A stretch of DNA of 64,000 bases from Planococcus sp. ISL-109 (lineage in GTDB: Bacteria; Bacillota; Bacilli; Bacillales_A; Planococcaceae): positions 276,627 through 340,626 of the forward strand of contig NZ_JAGGPW010000004.1 of NCBI RefSeq assembly GCF_018613655.1, read 5' to 3'. The translations under genes were made by a program, and so were the position numbers. Below are positions 27,284-36,315 of this stretch, one piece after another. The stretch's first letter is position 1; every line of letters begins with the position of its first letter. Under the pieces are notes generated by a model. The model did not search any database, was not told where the DNA came from, and saw only the letters and a list, made by a program, of their open reading frames with translations.

Positions 27284-27790
27284 CTATTCGACTCGGATAG
27301 CATGAATATGTGTAATCGGTTGATCCACATTCGAGCCATCGGGCAATAGAATATGAACCGGGCCATCTTCGCGGAGCGGTTTGCCGTTTTCACTGAATTT
27401 GAAGATCAATTTTTTGGCATGTTCGATCGGGAAGACATGTTCGCCGGAAGCTGTTTCAAATACGACTTTTGAAGCGCTTGCGTTCGGCTCCGCGTTTTCC
27501 AAAAATGGCTGGAAGCGCATGCCGAATGTTCCTGTAAGCATGGCTTGTTTTTCATGTCGTTTGTATTTCTTTTCAGAGTTTAAAGTAGGCGGCACGGTCG
27601 CACCTTCCATGATTTCGCGCGACCAATGTTCACCCATCCCGCGTTTGTATTCTTCGAGTTCATCTTTAACGATTTGCTCTTCTGTGAAGAAGGTTTGAAG
27701 ATCGAGTTTCCGGTCGTCGAAAATCCACACGGTCGGATCCAAAGTTAATTTGTATGCGACTTCGCCTTTAAACGGTACTATGAATTCCAT
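27284..27790 (-). CDS. Conserved protein at the ylaL position
   Basis: 168 residues, soluble, beginning MEFIVPFKGEVAYKLTLDPTVWIFDDRKLDL and ending with an acidic/hydrophobic beta-rich region (HILLPDGSNVDQPITHIHAIRVE). Relatives have sometimes been labelled peptidyl-prolyl isomerase, but I see no FKBP, cyclophilin or parvulin motif and do not adopt that. First gene of the minus-strand group with the YlaI and membrane-protein genes; GGAGGG precedes the ATG. Confidence 0.7.
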   Translation of the reverse strand: MEFIVPFKGEVAYKLTLDPTVWIFDDRKLDLQTFFTEEQIVKDELEEYKRGMGEHWSREIMEGATVPPTLNSEKKYKRHEKQAMLTGTFGMRFQPFLENAEPNASASKVVFETASGEHVFPIEHAKKLIFKFSENGKPLREDGPVHILLPDGSNVDQPITHIHAIRVE

Positions 27791-27885
27791 AAGTAAAACC
27801 CTCCATTATAGTATCTCTCTTCCTCAGTATACCTGTTCACATGCAATTCCCAAAGTGTTTAATCCTTATAGGGAGAGACTTGCAA

Positions 27886-27900
27886 TTTAACGAAGTTAAA
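27886..27900. promoter_or_regulatory. Small dyad before the ylaN gene
   Basis: TTTAAC-GAA-GTTAAA lies in the spacer of a plausible promoter (TTGCAA at 27880, then TACACT 17 bases on), 55 bases before the start codon. Confidence 0.35.
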
Positions 27901-27954
27901 GATACACTTTATACAGGCTATTGGAGCAGAAATACGAGTGATGGGGGAGTCCTC

Positions 27955-28236
27955 ATGGAACATACAGAAGAACAGACTTATCAAGAAAAAGCGTTGGAAC
28001 TCCTTAAAGCTGATGCAGAGAAAATAGAGCAATTGATCAAGGTGCAGATGGACCATCTGACTTTGCCTTCCTGCCCTTTATATGAAGAAGTTCTTGATAC
28101 GCAAATGTTTGGCTTGTCACGGGAAATCGATTTTGCGGTTAAGCTTGGCTTGATCGAACGTGAAACCGGAAAAAATTTAATGGATACGCTGGAGAAGGGA
28201 TTATCTGTTCTTCATGAAGCGTATACAAATAAATGA
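27955..28236 (+). CDS. ylaN: YlaN family protein (DUF1507)
   Basis: 93 residues from the ATG at 27955, with GGGGGAG just upstream; the open frame extends to 27841 without support. All-helical, with the family's core [34 protein letters not shown] split across two helices. Orthologues are important under iron limitation and have been linked to Fur in Bacillus and Staphylococcus. Position directly before ftsW is conserved. A terminator follows, so it is transcribed separately from ftsW. Confidence 0.88.
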   Translation: MEHTEEQTYQEKALELLKADAEKIEQLIKVQMDHLTLPSCPLYEEVLDTQMFGLSREIDFAVKLGLIERETGKNLMDTLEKGLSVLHEAYTNK

Positions 28237-28239
28237 CCC

Positions 28240-28271
28240 AAAACTCAAACGATTCCTGTTTGAGTTTTTTT
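28240..28271 (+). terminator. Terminator after ylaN
   Basis: Arms AAAACTCAAAC/GTTTGAGTTTT with a 7-base loop and T-tract. Confidence 0.88.
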
Positions 28272-28305
28272 ACTAATGAATCCAATTGAATGAGGGAAAA
28301 AACCT

Positions 28306-29472
28306 ATGAAATCCTACATCAAGAAATACGCGAAGTACATCGATTATCCGCTATTATTCACCTACCTGGCCTTGACGATATTCGGGCTGATCATGATCTA
28401 TTCCTCCAGCATGGCGTGGTCCGTAAACTATTACAACGATTCGCCGGACCGCTTTTACATACAACAACTGATCAACTTGGCGATTGCCTACCCCGCATTT
28501 TTAGTGGCAGCCATTTTCCCGTACAAACATTTCAATAAAAAATGGATGATGGCGACTGTGCTCGCCGTTATCTTCACCGGTCTCATCCTTGTGCACTTTA
28601 TCGGTTTTGCGGCGGGTGGCGCAAGAAGTTGGATCAGCCTTGGCTTCGCCAATATCCAACCGTCGGAAGTTGCAAAAGTCGGCATCATCTTTTATTTGGC
28701 TGGTGTGTTCTCCAACAAATACCGAAACGGTTCCATCAATAAATTGAATGAATCGATTTTTCCTCCTGTCATCATTTTGACGGGTGTGCTGCTATTGGTG
28801 TTCCTCGAGCCGGATCTTGGTTCAATGGTCATCATCGGAGCGGTCGGCCTGTCAGTCATGGCGGCGTCCGGCGTCCGCTTAAAGCCATTTATCAAATTGG
28901 CCGGCATGGTTGTTGCCGCTGCGGCGGTCTTCATTGTGCCAATGATGGTGTTTGCGCGCGATCTGATTTTTACTGAAAAGCGGATGGGGCGCATCGATGC
29001 GTTTTTTAATCCTTTTTCGGATGAACTCGGCTTCGGTTTTCAGATTGTCAATGGTTATTTGGCGATCGGGTCAGGGGGCTTAAGTGGTCTCGGGCTTGGC
29101 CAGTCGATTCAAAAACTCGGCTATTTACCGGAGCCGCATACGGATTTCATCATGTCGGTCATTGCCGAAGAACTCGGCGTTTTCGGCGTTTTCTTTGTAA
29201 TCGGCGGACTTGGATTTATCGTGCTGCGCGGATTATGGATCGCGATGACGACAACAGATCCGCTCGCGCGAATGCTTGCAGCTGGCGTGGCGAGCATGAT
29301 TGGCATCCAGTCTTTCGTCAACTTGGGCGGCCTTTCCGGAATTATTCCGCTGACAGGAGTCACGCTTCCCTTTATAAGCTATGGCGGAACGTCCGTTATT
29401 TTGTTATCGTTAGCTATGGGAGTATTAATGAATGTTTCCATGTTCAATAAATACGAAAAAACGAAAAAGTAA
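28306..29472 (+). CDS. ftsW: SEDS-family peptidoglycan polymerase FtsW
   Basis: 388 residues with about ten membrane segments. SEDS signatures are visible: the long extracellular loop ending in EPHTDFIMSVIAEELG (near 270) and the closing PLTGVTLPFISYGGTS (near 340). It polymerises lipid II at the septum with a class B PBP; the PBP encoded at 59272 is the natural partner. GAGGGAAAAAA precedes the ATG. Separated from pyc by only 15 bases, so read-through is likely. Confidence 0.92.
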   Translation: MKSYIKKYAKYIDYPLLFTYLALTIFGLIMIYSSSMAWSVNYYNDSPDRFYIQQLINLAIAYPAFLVAAIFPYKHFNKKWMMATVLAVIFTGLILVHFIGFAAGGARSWISLGFANIQPSEVAKVGIIFYLAGVFSNKYRNGSINKLNESIFPPVIILTGVLLLVFLEPDLGSMVIIGAVGLSVMAASGVRLKPFIKLAGMVVAAAAVFIVPMMVFARDLIFTEKRMGRIDAFFNPFSDELGFGFQIVNGYLAIGSGGLSGLGLGQSIQKLGYLPEPHTDFIMSVIAEELGVFGVFFVIGGLGFIVLRGLWIAMTTTDPLARMLAAGVASMIGIQSFVNLGGLSGIIPLTGVTLPFISYGGTSVILLSLAMGVLMNVSMFNKYEKTKK

Positions 29473-29487
29473 AGGGTGTGCGACAGA

Positions 29488-32400
29488 GTGAAAGAGATGA
29501 ATAAAATCTTGGTAGCCAACCGCGGAGAAATTGCTATTCGGATCTTCCGCGCCTGTACAGAACTGAATCTTCGGACAGTTGCGATTTATTCGCAGGAAGA
29601 TAGTGGTTCGTTTCATCGTTACAAAGCAGACGAATCGTATTTAGTCGGCAAAGGCAAAAAGCCGATCGATGCTTATTTGGACATTGAAGACATTATTCGC
29701 ATTGCAAAAGATTCGGATGTTGACGCAATTCATCCTGGATACGGGTTCTTGTCAGAAAACGTCCATTTTGCGCGGCGTTGTGAAGAAGAAGGTATCATCT
29801 TCATCGGCCCAACGTCCCGTCATCTCGATATGTTCGGGGACAAGGTCAAGGCCCGTGGCCAGGCCATTGCTGCAGGCATTCCAGTCATTCCCGGTACGGA
29901 TGGCCCCGTCGAATCGCTCGAAGAAATTGAGGCATTCAGCAAACAAGCCGGATTCCCGCTCATGATCAAAGCTTCACTCGGCGGCGGCGGACGCGGCATG
30001 CGTATCGTCAAAGATCAAAGTGAACTGGCTTCTGCATACGAACGGGCAAAATCCGAAGCGAAAGCTGCATTCGGTTCCGATGAAATGTATGTGGAAAAGT
30101 TCGTGGACAAACCAAAACACATTGAAGTACAGATTTTAGGAGATGCTGATGGTAATATCATCCATTTATATGAACGCGATTGTTCGATCCAGCGGCGCCA
30201 CCAGAAAGTAGTGGAAATTGCACCTTCCAACTCGATCAGTGAAAGCTTGCGCAACGAAATCTGCGATGCGGCAGTCAAATTGATGAACAACATCGATTAC
30301 ATAAATGCTGGAACCGTTGAATTTCTGGTAGCTGGGAATGAGTTTTATTTCATTGAAGTCAACCCCCGCATCCAAGTGGAGCATACCATTACTGAAATGG
30401 TTACAGGGATCGACATCGTCCATGCCCAAATCAATATCGCACGTGGGCATACGCTCCACAGCGATGTAATCGGCATTCCAAAACAAGAAGATATCCCATT
30501 GTTCGGTTTTGCCATCCAATCCCGGGTTACGACGGAGGATCCGTTGAACGACTTTATGCCGGATGCCGGACGTTTGATGGTTTATCGCTCAGGCGGCGGT
30601 TTTGGCGTTCGCTTGGATGCCGGAAATGGATTCCAGGGAGCGGTCATTTCCCCGTATTACGATTCTTTGCTCGTGAAAGTTTCCACTTGGGGGACGACGT
30701 TCAAGGAAGCGGCTGCTAAAATGGACCGCAACTTGCAGGAATTCCGGATCCGGGGCATTAAAACGAATATCCCGTTTCTTGAAAATGTAGTAAAACATCA
30801 AAACTTCATCAATGGTGATTTTGATACAAGCTTTATCGACAGCACACCGGAATTGTTCATTTTCCCTGTGCGCCAAGACCGTGGAACGAAATTGCTCAGC
30901 TATATCGGCAATGTCACGGTTAACGGCTTCCCTGGAATCGAAAAGAAAAAGAAACCGGTTCATGCAGCACCACGCAAGCCTGAAATCGATATCATCACAG
31001 AAGTCCCAAAAGGCACGAAGCAAATCCTGGACGAGCGAGGCCCAGAAGGCTTGGCTAAGTGGATCCTTGAGCAGGATGATGTCTTGTTGACAGATACGAC
31101 ATTGCGCGATGCCCATCAATCGCTTCTTGCAACTCGCATGCGTTCCCATGATATGTTCGCGGTAGCAAAAGAAACCGCACGCCTTCAGAGCGATTTGTTC
31201 TCGATGGAAATGTGGGGCGGGGCAACGTTTGATGTATCGTACCGCTTCTTAAAAGAAGATCCGTGGCAGCGCCTCATCAAATTGCGTGAGGACGTTCCGA
31301 ACGTCTTGTTCCAAATGCTGTTCCGCGGAGCGAATGCAGTTGGCTATAAGAACTATCCGGACAATGTCATCCGTGAATTCGCACGGACATCAGCGGATGC
31401 AGGAATCGATGTGTTCCGTATTTTCGACAGCTTGAACTGGATCAAAGGCATGGAAGTTGCAATTGATGAAGTCCGGAACTCCGGCAAAGTCGCGGAAGCC
31501 GCGATTTGCTATACGGGTGATATTCTCGACCCGAGCCGTGATAAATACACGGTGCAGTATTATAAAGATATGGCGAAAGAGCTCGAAGCTGCAGGCGCCC
31601 ATATTCTGGCAATCAAAGATATGGCCGGTCTGTTGAAGCCGGAAGCGGCATACCGCCTTGTTTCCGAACTGAAAGATACGGTTTCCTTGCCAATTCATCT
31701 GCACACACACGACACGAGCGGAAACGGCATCTACCTATACTCCAAAGCGATCGAAGCGGGCGTCGATATCGTCGACACGGCTCTTGGCACAATGGCAGGG
31801 CTTACATCCCAGCCGAGCGCCAACACGCTATATTACGCGATGAGCGGCGGCAAACGGAAAGTCCGCGCCGACATCAAGTCACTTGAAATATTGTCCCATT
31901 ACTGGGAAGATGTCCGCAAATACTACTCTGATTTCGAAAGCGGCATGAACAGTCCACATTCAGAAATCTATGTGCATGAAATGCCAGGCGGCCAATACAG
32001 CAACTTACAGCAGCAAGCGAAAGCGGTCGGCCTCGGCATGCGCTGGGAAGCAGTGAAAGAAATGTACTCCCGTGTTAACTTATTGTTCGGAGATGTCGTG
32101 AAAGTAACTCCATCATCGAAAGTTGTAGGGGACATGGCGTTGTTCATGGTCCAAAACGATTTGGACGAAGAGACGGTGCTGACGCGCGGCGAAAGCATCG
32201 ATTTCCCTGAATCGGTCATCGAATTTTTCGAAGGCTATATCGGCCAGCCACATGGCGGATTCCCGAAAGAGTTGCAAGATGTCGTTTTAAAAGAACGCAA
32301 GCCGATCACGGTACGTCCGGGTGAGCTTTTGGAACCGGCAGATTTTGAAGGCATCGAGAAAAAATTATTCGCCCGCTTGGAACGTCCGGTGACGAGCCAC

Positions 32401-32928
32401 GAAGTGTTGGCTTATGCGCTTTATCCGAAAGTGTTCGAAGAATATACTGTCACCAATCAAACATTCGGTGATGTATCCGTTCTTGATACGCTGACATTCC
32501 TTTACGGGATGCGCCTCGGCGAGGAAATCGAAGTCGACATCGAAAAAGGTAAAACTTTGATGATCAAACTCGTGTCCATCGGCGAGCCGCAAAAAGACGG
32601 TACACGCATCATTTACTTCGAATTGAACGGCCAGCCACGTGAAGTGAGCATACAAGATATAACAGTGGAAACTGACCAGTCGGCAAAACCAAAAGCCGAT
32701 CCGACTAAAGAAAACCATATCGCAGCAACAATGCCTGGCACCGTGCTCAAAGTAATCGGTGAAAAAGGGCTGAAAGTAAAACGTGGCGATCACTTGCTCG
32801 TCACAGAAGCGATGAAGATGGAGACGACCGTCCAGGCGCCATTTGACGGAACGATCCAGGAAATTTATGTGACTGCTGGAGACGGCATTTCTACAGGAGA
32901 TCTGTTGATCGAAATGGAAACAAAATAA
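29488..32928 (+). CDS. pyc: Pyruvate carboxylase
   Basis: 1146 residues from the GTG at 29488 (VKEMNKILVANRGE, aligned with Bacillus PycA; an ATG three codons later is the alternative). Biotin carboxylase domain (about 1-460) with the glycine loop LGGGGRGM, an HMG-lyase-like carboxyltransferase domain (about 530-800; LLTDTTLRDAHQS, then THDTSGNG), tetramerisation region, and C-terminal biotinyl domain with EAMKMET. It makes oxaloacetate to refill the TCA cycle opposite PDH. Terminator shared with ctaA. Confidence 0.96.
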   Translation: MKEMNKILVANRGEIAIRIFRACTELNLRTVAIYSQEDSGSFHRYKADESYLVGKGKKPIDAYLDIEDIIRIAKDSDVDAIHPGYGFLSENVHFARRCEEEGIIFIGPTSRHLDMFGDKVKARGQAIAAGIPVIPGTDGPVESLEEIEAFSKQAGFPLMIKASLGGGGRGMRIVKDQSELASAYERAKSEAKAAFGSDEMYVEKFVDKPKHIEVQILGDADGNIIHLYERDCSIQRRHQKVVEIAPSNSISESLRNEICDAAVKLMNNIDYINAGTVEFLVAGNEFYFIEVNPRIQVEHTITEMVTGIDIVHAQINIARGHTLHSDVIGIPKQEDIPLFGFAIQSRVTTEDPLNDFMPDAGRLMVYRSGGGFGVRLDAGNGFQGAVISPYYDSLLVKVSTWGTTFKEAAAKMDRNLQEFRIRGIKTNIPFLENVVKHQNFINGDFDTSFIDSTPELFIFPVRQDRGTKLLSYIGNVTVNGFPGIEKKKKPVHAAPRKPEIDIITEVPKGTKQILDERGPEGLAKWILEQDDVLLTDTTLRDAHQSLLATRMRSHDMFAVAKETARLQSDLFSMEMWGGATFDVSYRFLKEDPWQRLIKLREDVPNVLFQMLFRGANAVGYKNYPDNVIREFARTSADAGIDVFRIFDSLNWIKGMEVAIDEVRNSGKVAEAAICYTGDILDPSRDKYTVQYYKDMAKELEAAGAHILAIKDMAGLLKPEAAYRLVSELKDTVSLPIHLHTHDTSGNGIYLYSKAIEAGVDIVDTALGTMAGLTSQPSANTLYYAMSGGKRKVRADIKSLEILSHYWEDVRKYYSDFESGMNSPHSEIYVHEMPGGQYSNLQQQAKAVGLGMRWEAVKEMYSRVNLLFGDVVKVTPSSKVVGDMALFMVQNDLDEETVLTRGESIDFPESVIEFFEGYIGQPHGGFPKELQDVVLKERKPITVRPGELLEPADFEGIEKKLFARLERPVTSHEVLAYALYPKVFEEYTVTNQTFGDVSVLDTLTFLYGMRLGEEIEVDIEKGKTLMIKLVSIGEPQKDGTRIIYFELNGQPREVSIQDITVETDQSAKPKADPTKENHIAATMPGTVLKVIGEKGLKVKRGDHLLVTEAMKMETTVQAPFDGTIQEIYVTAGDGISTGDLLIEMETK

Positions 32929-32965
32929 AAAAATTCCGGTGCGAACTTCGCACCGGAATTTTTTA
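32928..32965. terminator. Bidirectional terminator between pyc and ctaA
   Basis: 17-base arms (32929-32945 and 32947-32963) with A-rich and T-rich ends. Confidence 0.9.
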
Positions 32966-33880
32966 TTTGCTCTTGATGAATTTGCTTCTCGAGACGAGCA
33001 GGACCATATAGCACAGTAATCCGAACAGCATTGAAATCAGCAAAGAATGCATCAATGCGACAGCCAAGTTAAGTTTCGTCAAGACGGCCAGCATGCCGGT
33101 CGTAGCCTGCAACAGCACAATGATGAAGGCGATGAGCCAGCCCCAATAAATTACACGTTGGTCGCGGTAATGGCGGTATGCATGGAGAGCAATGATGCCG
33201 AGCCAGATGACGATGAGCGCAGCAGCAAAGCGGTGACCCATCTGAACCCATTCGTACATGTTGCTGGGGAGAGCAAACTGATCATTGCGGCATAACGGCC
33301 AATCGGAACAAATCAAGCTTGAATCCGTGTGGCGGACCAGTGCTCCCGTATAAACGACAATATATGAATACAAAGTGACACCGATCGTGTGGAATTTCAA
33401 TTTGCGCCCGATCTGCACGCGATCAGCATCAAACTTCCGATCGACTTCGAAGACGAGCAAAGTCAATAGCAGAACAGCCGCAAAAGAAATCAGTGAAATA
33501 CCGAAATGAAGAGCAAGAATGAAATCTCCTTGTCCCCATAAAACTTGAGCAGCTCCGATTAAGGCTTGGAGCACGAGGAAGAATACGGCTAAAACCGCAA
33601 GGAATTTCGTTTCCCGCACATGGCCGAACTTGCGCCAAGCCCATACTGCGAGAATCACAATGAGAATGCCGACAACGCCTGTAACCAAACGATGTGAAAA
33701 CTCGATCAATACTTCTGGTGTGATTTCGCGTGGAATCAGATTGCCGTTGCAATCTGGCCAGTTCCGCCCGCAGCCCAAGCCGCTGTCGGTTTTCGTGACA
33801 AGCGCACCGCCAAGGAGAATGAGCAGCATGCCAAGAGTCGCGAGCACACCGAACACTTTTATATAAATGTTACTTTTCAA
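32963..33880 (-). CDS. ctaA: Heme A synthase
   Basis: 305 residues with eight membrane helices, TTG start with GTAGGTG just upstream. Conserved heme-binding histidines are seen in EFSHRLVTG (near 60), LHFGIS (near 123), GHRFAA (near 216) and LMHSLL (near 277), and the paired cysteines in GLGCGRNWPDC (loop 1) and SLICSDWPLC. It oxidises heme O to heme A for the caa3 oxidase. Divergent from ctaB, as in Bacillus. Confidence 0.93.
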   Translation of the reverse strand: MKSNIYIKVFGVLATLGMLLILLGGALVTKTDSGLGCGRNWPDCNGNLIPREITPEVLIEFSHRLVTGVVGILIVILAVWAWRKFGHVRETKFLAVLAVFFLVLQALIGAAQVLWGQGDFILALHFGISLISFAAVLLLTLLVFEVDRKFDADRVQIGRKLKFHTIGVTLYSYIVVYTGALVRHTDSSLICSDWPLCRNDQFALPSNMYEWVQMGHRFAAALIVIWLGIIALHAYRHYRDQRVIYWGWLIAFIIVLLQATTGMLAVLTKLNLAVALMHSLLISMLFGLLCYMVLLVSRSKFIKSK

Positions 33881-33937
33881 TATGTCACCTACTTTTTTTA
33901 GAAAAACTTTTATCCTTGTATATAACCTGCATACTCG

Positions 33938-33966
33938 ATGATAGCGAAACTGCGTTTAAAATACAA
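33938..33966 (-). promoter_or_regulatory. Promoter of ctaA
   Basis: Minus strand TTGTAT (33961-33966), 17-base spacer, TATCAT (33938-33943). The 33881-34226 gap also holds the ResD-like site below and AT-rich sequence with no clear ctaB promoter. Confidence 0.5.
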
Positions 33967-34020
33967 CGAGAAATGAGCGTTCGCCTAAACTTTCAAGATT
34001 TGGACATAATAACAGCGACC

Positions 34021-34045
34021 TTCACAAACTGTTCAAAAACAACGT
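34021..34045 (-). promoter_or_regulatory. ResD-like site in the ctaA-ctaB divergent region
   Basis: On the minus strand TTTTTGAACAGTTTGTGAA contains TTTGTGAA (34021-34028), resembling the TTTGTGAAT core reported for ResD. It lies about 90 bases upstream of the predicted ctaA start. Confidence 0.35.
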
Positions 34046-34226
34046 TTTTTCTATCTTAAAATAACGAGGAACCTACTGTATGATTAAAGATGAATATAAG
34101 TAAGACCAATTGCGTGAAATCATCATTTATATCAGGAAATTTCAGTAATATGTAGAAAAAGCGCTGGAATTTAGATATAGTTATGATTAGCGGAATATGC
34201 TTACAACTTTGAAAGGAGGGAGTTAT

Positions 34227-35144
34227 ATGTCAAACGGCCGGTCTTTGCCTGCAGAACCGACTGAAGCTGTGGAAGCGACTACGTTCACAAAAGACTTTTT
34301 GGCACTTATTAAAATTGGGATAGTGAATTCCAATTTGATTACAGTCTTCACGGGGCTTTGGCTCGCATTCCAGTTTTCAGGAACGAACTTTCTTGACCAT
34401 ATGGACATTCTCGTCTACACACTCGCCGGTTCGGCATTGATCATAGCGGGGTCTGCGGCGATGAATAATTACATCGACACAGACATCGATCCACTGATGG
34501 CTAGCAAAAGATCTCGCCCAACGGTTACGGGCAGGTTTAAGCCATCCGCTGTCTTGGCACTCGCCATTTCTTTCATCGTTATAGGCGAACTCTTTTTGTT
34601 TTCCGCTTCTGTTTCAGCAGGGCTACTGGGAATAGCCGGCATTTTCGCTTATGTCGTACTTTATTCGATGTGGTCGAAGAGAAGGCATGTTGGAAATACG
34701 ATCGTCGGCAGCATCTCCGGAGCTATCCCGCCATTAATCGGGTGGGCTGCTGTGGAGCCGACGCTCGGTATGGGCGCATGGGCGTTGTTTCTGATTATGT
34801 TCATCTGGCAACCGCCGCATTTTTATGCGCTAGCAATGAAACGGACGGAAGAGTATCGGGCTGCAAATATCCCGATGCTGCCGGTGGTCAAAGGGTTCCA
34901 CCGGACAAAAAAATCGATGCTTGCATGGGTTTTACTGCTGTTTCCATTGCCGTTTTTACTGACGGAACTGGGAATTGGCTTCATTATCTTAGCCACTGCT
35001 TTGAATATCGGATGGTTAGTTCTGGCAATCCGAGGCTTTAGTGTGGCGGATGATTTGAAATGGGCGAAGAAAATGTTCATCTATTCGTTGAATTATATGA
35101 CGATTCTATTTGTATCGATGATCATTTTTGCAGTTTTCGTCTAA
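34227..35144 (+). CDS. ctaB: Protoheme IX farnesyltransferase (heme O synthase)
   Basis: 305 residues from the ATG at 34227 (AAAGGAGG 7 bases before). UbiA-type prenyltransferase with about nine helices. It carries the Mg-diphosphate motifs NNYIDTDIDPLM (near 80) and the second loop with KRTEEYRAANIPMLPVV (near 205). It adds farnesyl to protoheme to give heme O, the substrate of CtaA. First gene of the ctaBCDEF block. Confidence 0.94.
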   Translation: MSNGRSLPAEPTEAVEATTFTKDFLALIKIGIVNSNLITVFTGLWLAFQFSGTNFLDHMDILVYTLAGSALIIAGSAAMNNYIDTDIDPLMASKRSRPTVTGRFKPSAVLALAISFIVIGELFLFSASVSAGLLGIAGIFAYVVLYSMWSKRRHVGNTIVGSISGAIPPLIGWAAVEPTLGMGAWALFLIMFIWQPPHFYALAMKRTEEYRAANIPMLPVVKGFHRTKKSMLAWVLLLFPLPFLLTELGIGFIILATALNIGWLVLAIRGFSVADDLKWAKKMFIYSLNYMTILFVSMIIFAVFV

Positions 35145-35199
35145 ATTTCATTTTCACTTATATGTAAAACATTTTATTCAGAGAGGGGTATGAAAAGCT

Positions 35200-36282
35200 A
35201 TGATGAAAGGACCAAAGAAATGGCGCCTTTTCGCATTGATGACCGCATTGCTTGTTGTTCTTTCGGGATGCGGGCGCGAAGAAATTTCGACGCTGATACC
35301 GGCTGGTAAGGTCGCACAAGATCAGTTCAACTTGCTGATATTGTCTTCCGTCGTCATGTTATTTGTTATCATCGTCGTCTCAATCATCTATGTATTGGCA
35401 ATTGTGAAATTCCGCCGTTCAAAAGTAGGGGAGGATATGATCCCTGAACAAGTCGAAGGAAGTGCACGGCTTGAGTTTATCTGGACTGCAATTCCAATCG
35501 TCCTGCTTTTGATCCTCGCTGTCCCTACAGTTTATTCCACATTCGACTTGGCAGATGTCACGGCGATGGATGCACAAACTGAAGAAGGCATTGCTGAGAG
35601 CTTGACGGTCAACGTCACCGGTAAACTTTACTGGTGGGAATTCGAATATCCTGAACAAGGAATCATTACAGCTCAGGAACTCGTTGTTCCAACAGGAGAG
35701 CGCGTTTACTTCAACTTGATTTCGGCAGACATCAAGCACTCTTTCTGGATTCCGTCAATTGGCGGTAAGCTAGACGTCAACCCTGAAAACGTCAACACGT
35801 TCTACTTGGAATTCGACCGTGAATCGGCAGAGCTTGATAACGGCGTATTTTACGGAAAATGTGCTGAGCTTTGCGGCCCATCCCATGCTTTAATGGACTT
35901 CAAAGTGAAATCGCTTAACCGCGAAGACTTTGATCAATGGGTAGCTGGAATGCAGGAAGAACAAGAAGCACCTACAGAAGCTGTTGCTCAAGAAGGTCAA
36001 GCACTATTTGAGCAAAGCTGTATCGCATGCCACGCAACTAGTGGTGTAGGAGCTACTCCGGGAGTCGGTCCGAACCTTGCAACATTCGGTGACCGCAACA
36101 CAGTTGCCGGCTTCATGGAACATAACGAAGAAAACTTGAAAAACTGGATTGCAGATCCACAGCAATATAAGCCAGGTAACTTGATGCCGAATGCAGCTTC
36201 ACTGAATAATGGTGAGCCATTCTCTGATCAGGAACTTGATGCTCTTGCTGCATACTTGATGGGCTTGAAAGTGGAAGAGTAA
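35200..36282 (+). CDS. ctaC: caa3-type cytochrome oxidase subunit II with fused cytochrome c
   Basis: 360 residues. Lipoprotein signal with lipobox LSGC, two membrane helices (about 45-70 and 95-112), a cupredoxin domain with CuA ligands HSFW...CAELCGPSHALM (near 180-230), then a C-terminal cytochrome c domain with CIACH (near 275) and axial methionine in NLMPNAAS. The fused heme c defines a caa3 enzyme. GAGAGGGG precedes; ATG at 35200, with another ATG at the next codon. Confidence 0.95.
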   Translation: MMKGPKKWRLFALMTALLVVLSGCGREEISTLIPAGKVAQDQFNLLILSSVVMLFVIIVVSIIYVLAIVKFRRSKVGEDMIPEQVEGSARLEFIWTAIPIVLLLILAVPTVYSTFDLADVTAMDAQTEEGIAESLTVNVTGKLYWWEFEYPEQGIITAQELVVPTGERVYFNLISADIKHSFWIPSIGGKLDVNPENVNTFYLEFDRESAELDNGVFYGKCAELCGPSHALMDFKVKSLNREDFDQWVAGMQEEQEAPTEAVAQEGQALFEQSCIACHATSGVGATPGVGPNLATFGDRNTVAGFMEHNEENLKNWIADPQQYKPGNLMPNAASLNNGEPFSDQELDALAAYLMGLKVEE

Positions 36283-36315
36283 AGATTCAGAGCTTAAAAA
36301 AGGAGGTAAACTATT

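Noticed and set aside
27284-27790. Peptidyl-prolyl isomerase label for the YlaL-position gene
   Set aside because: No FKBP, cyclophilin or parvulin motif is visible.
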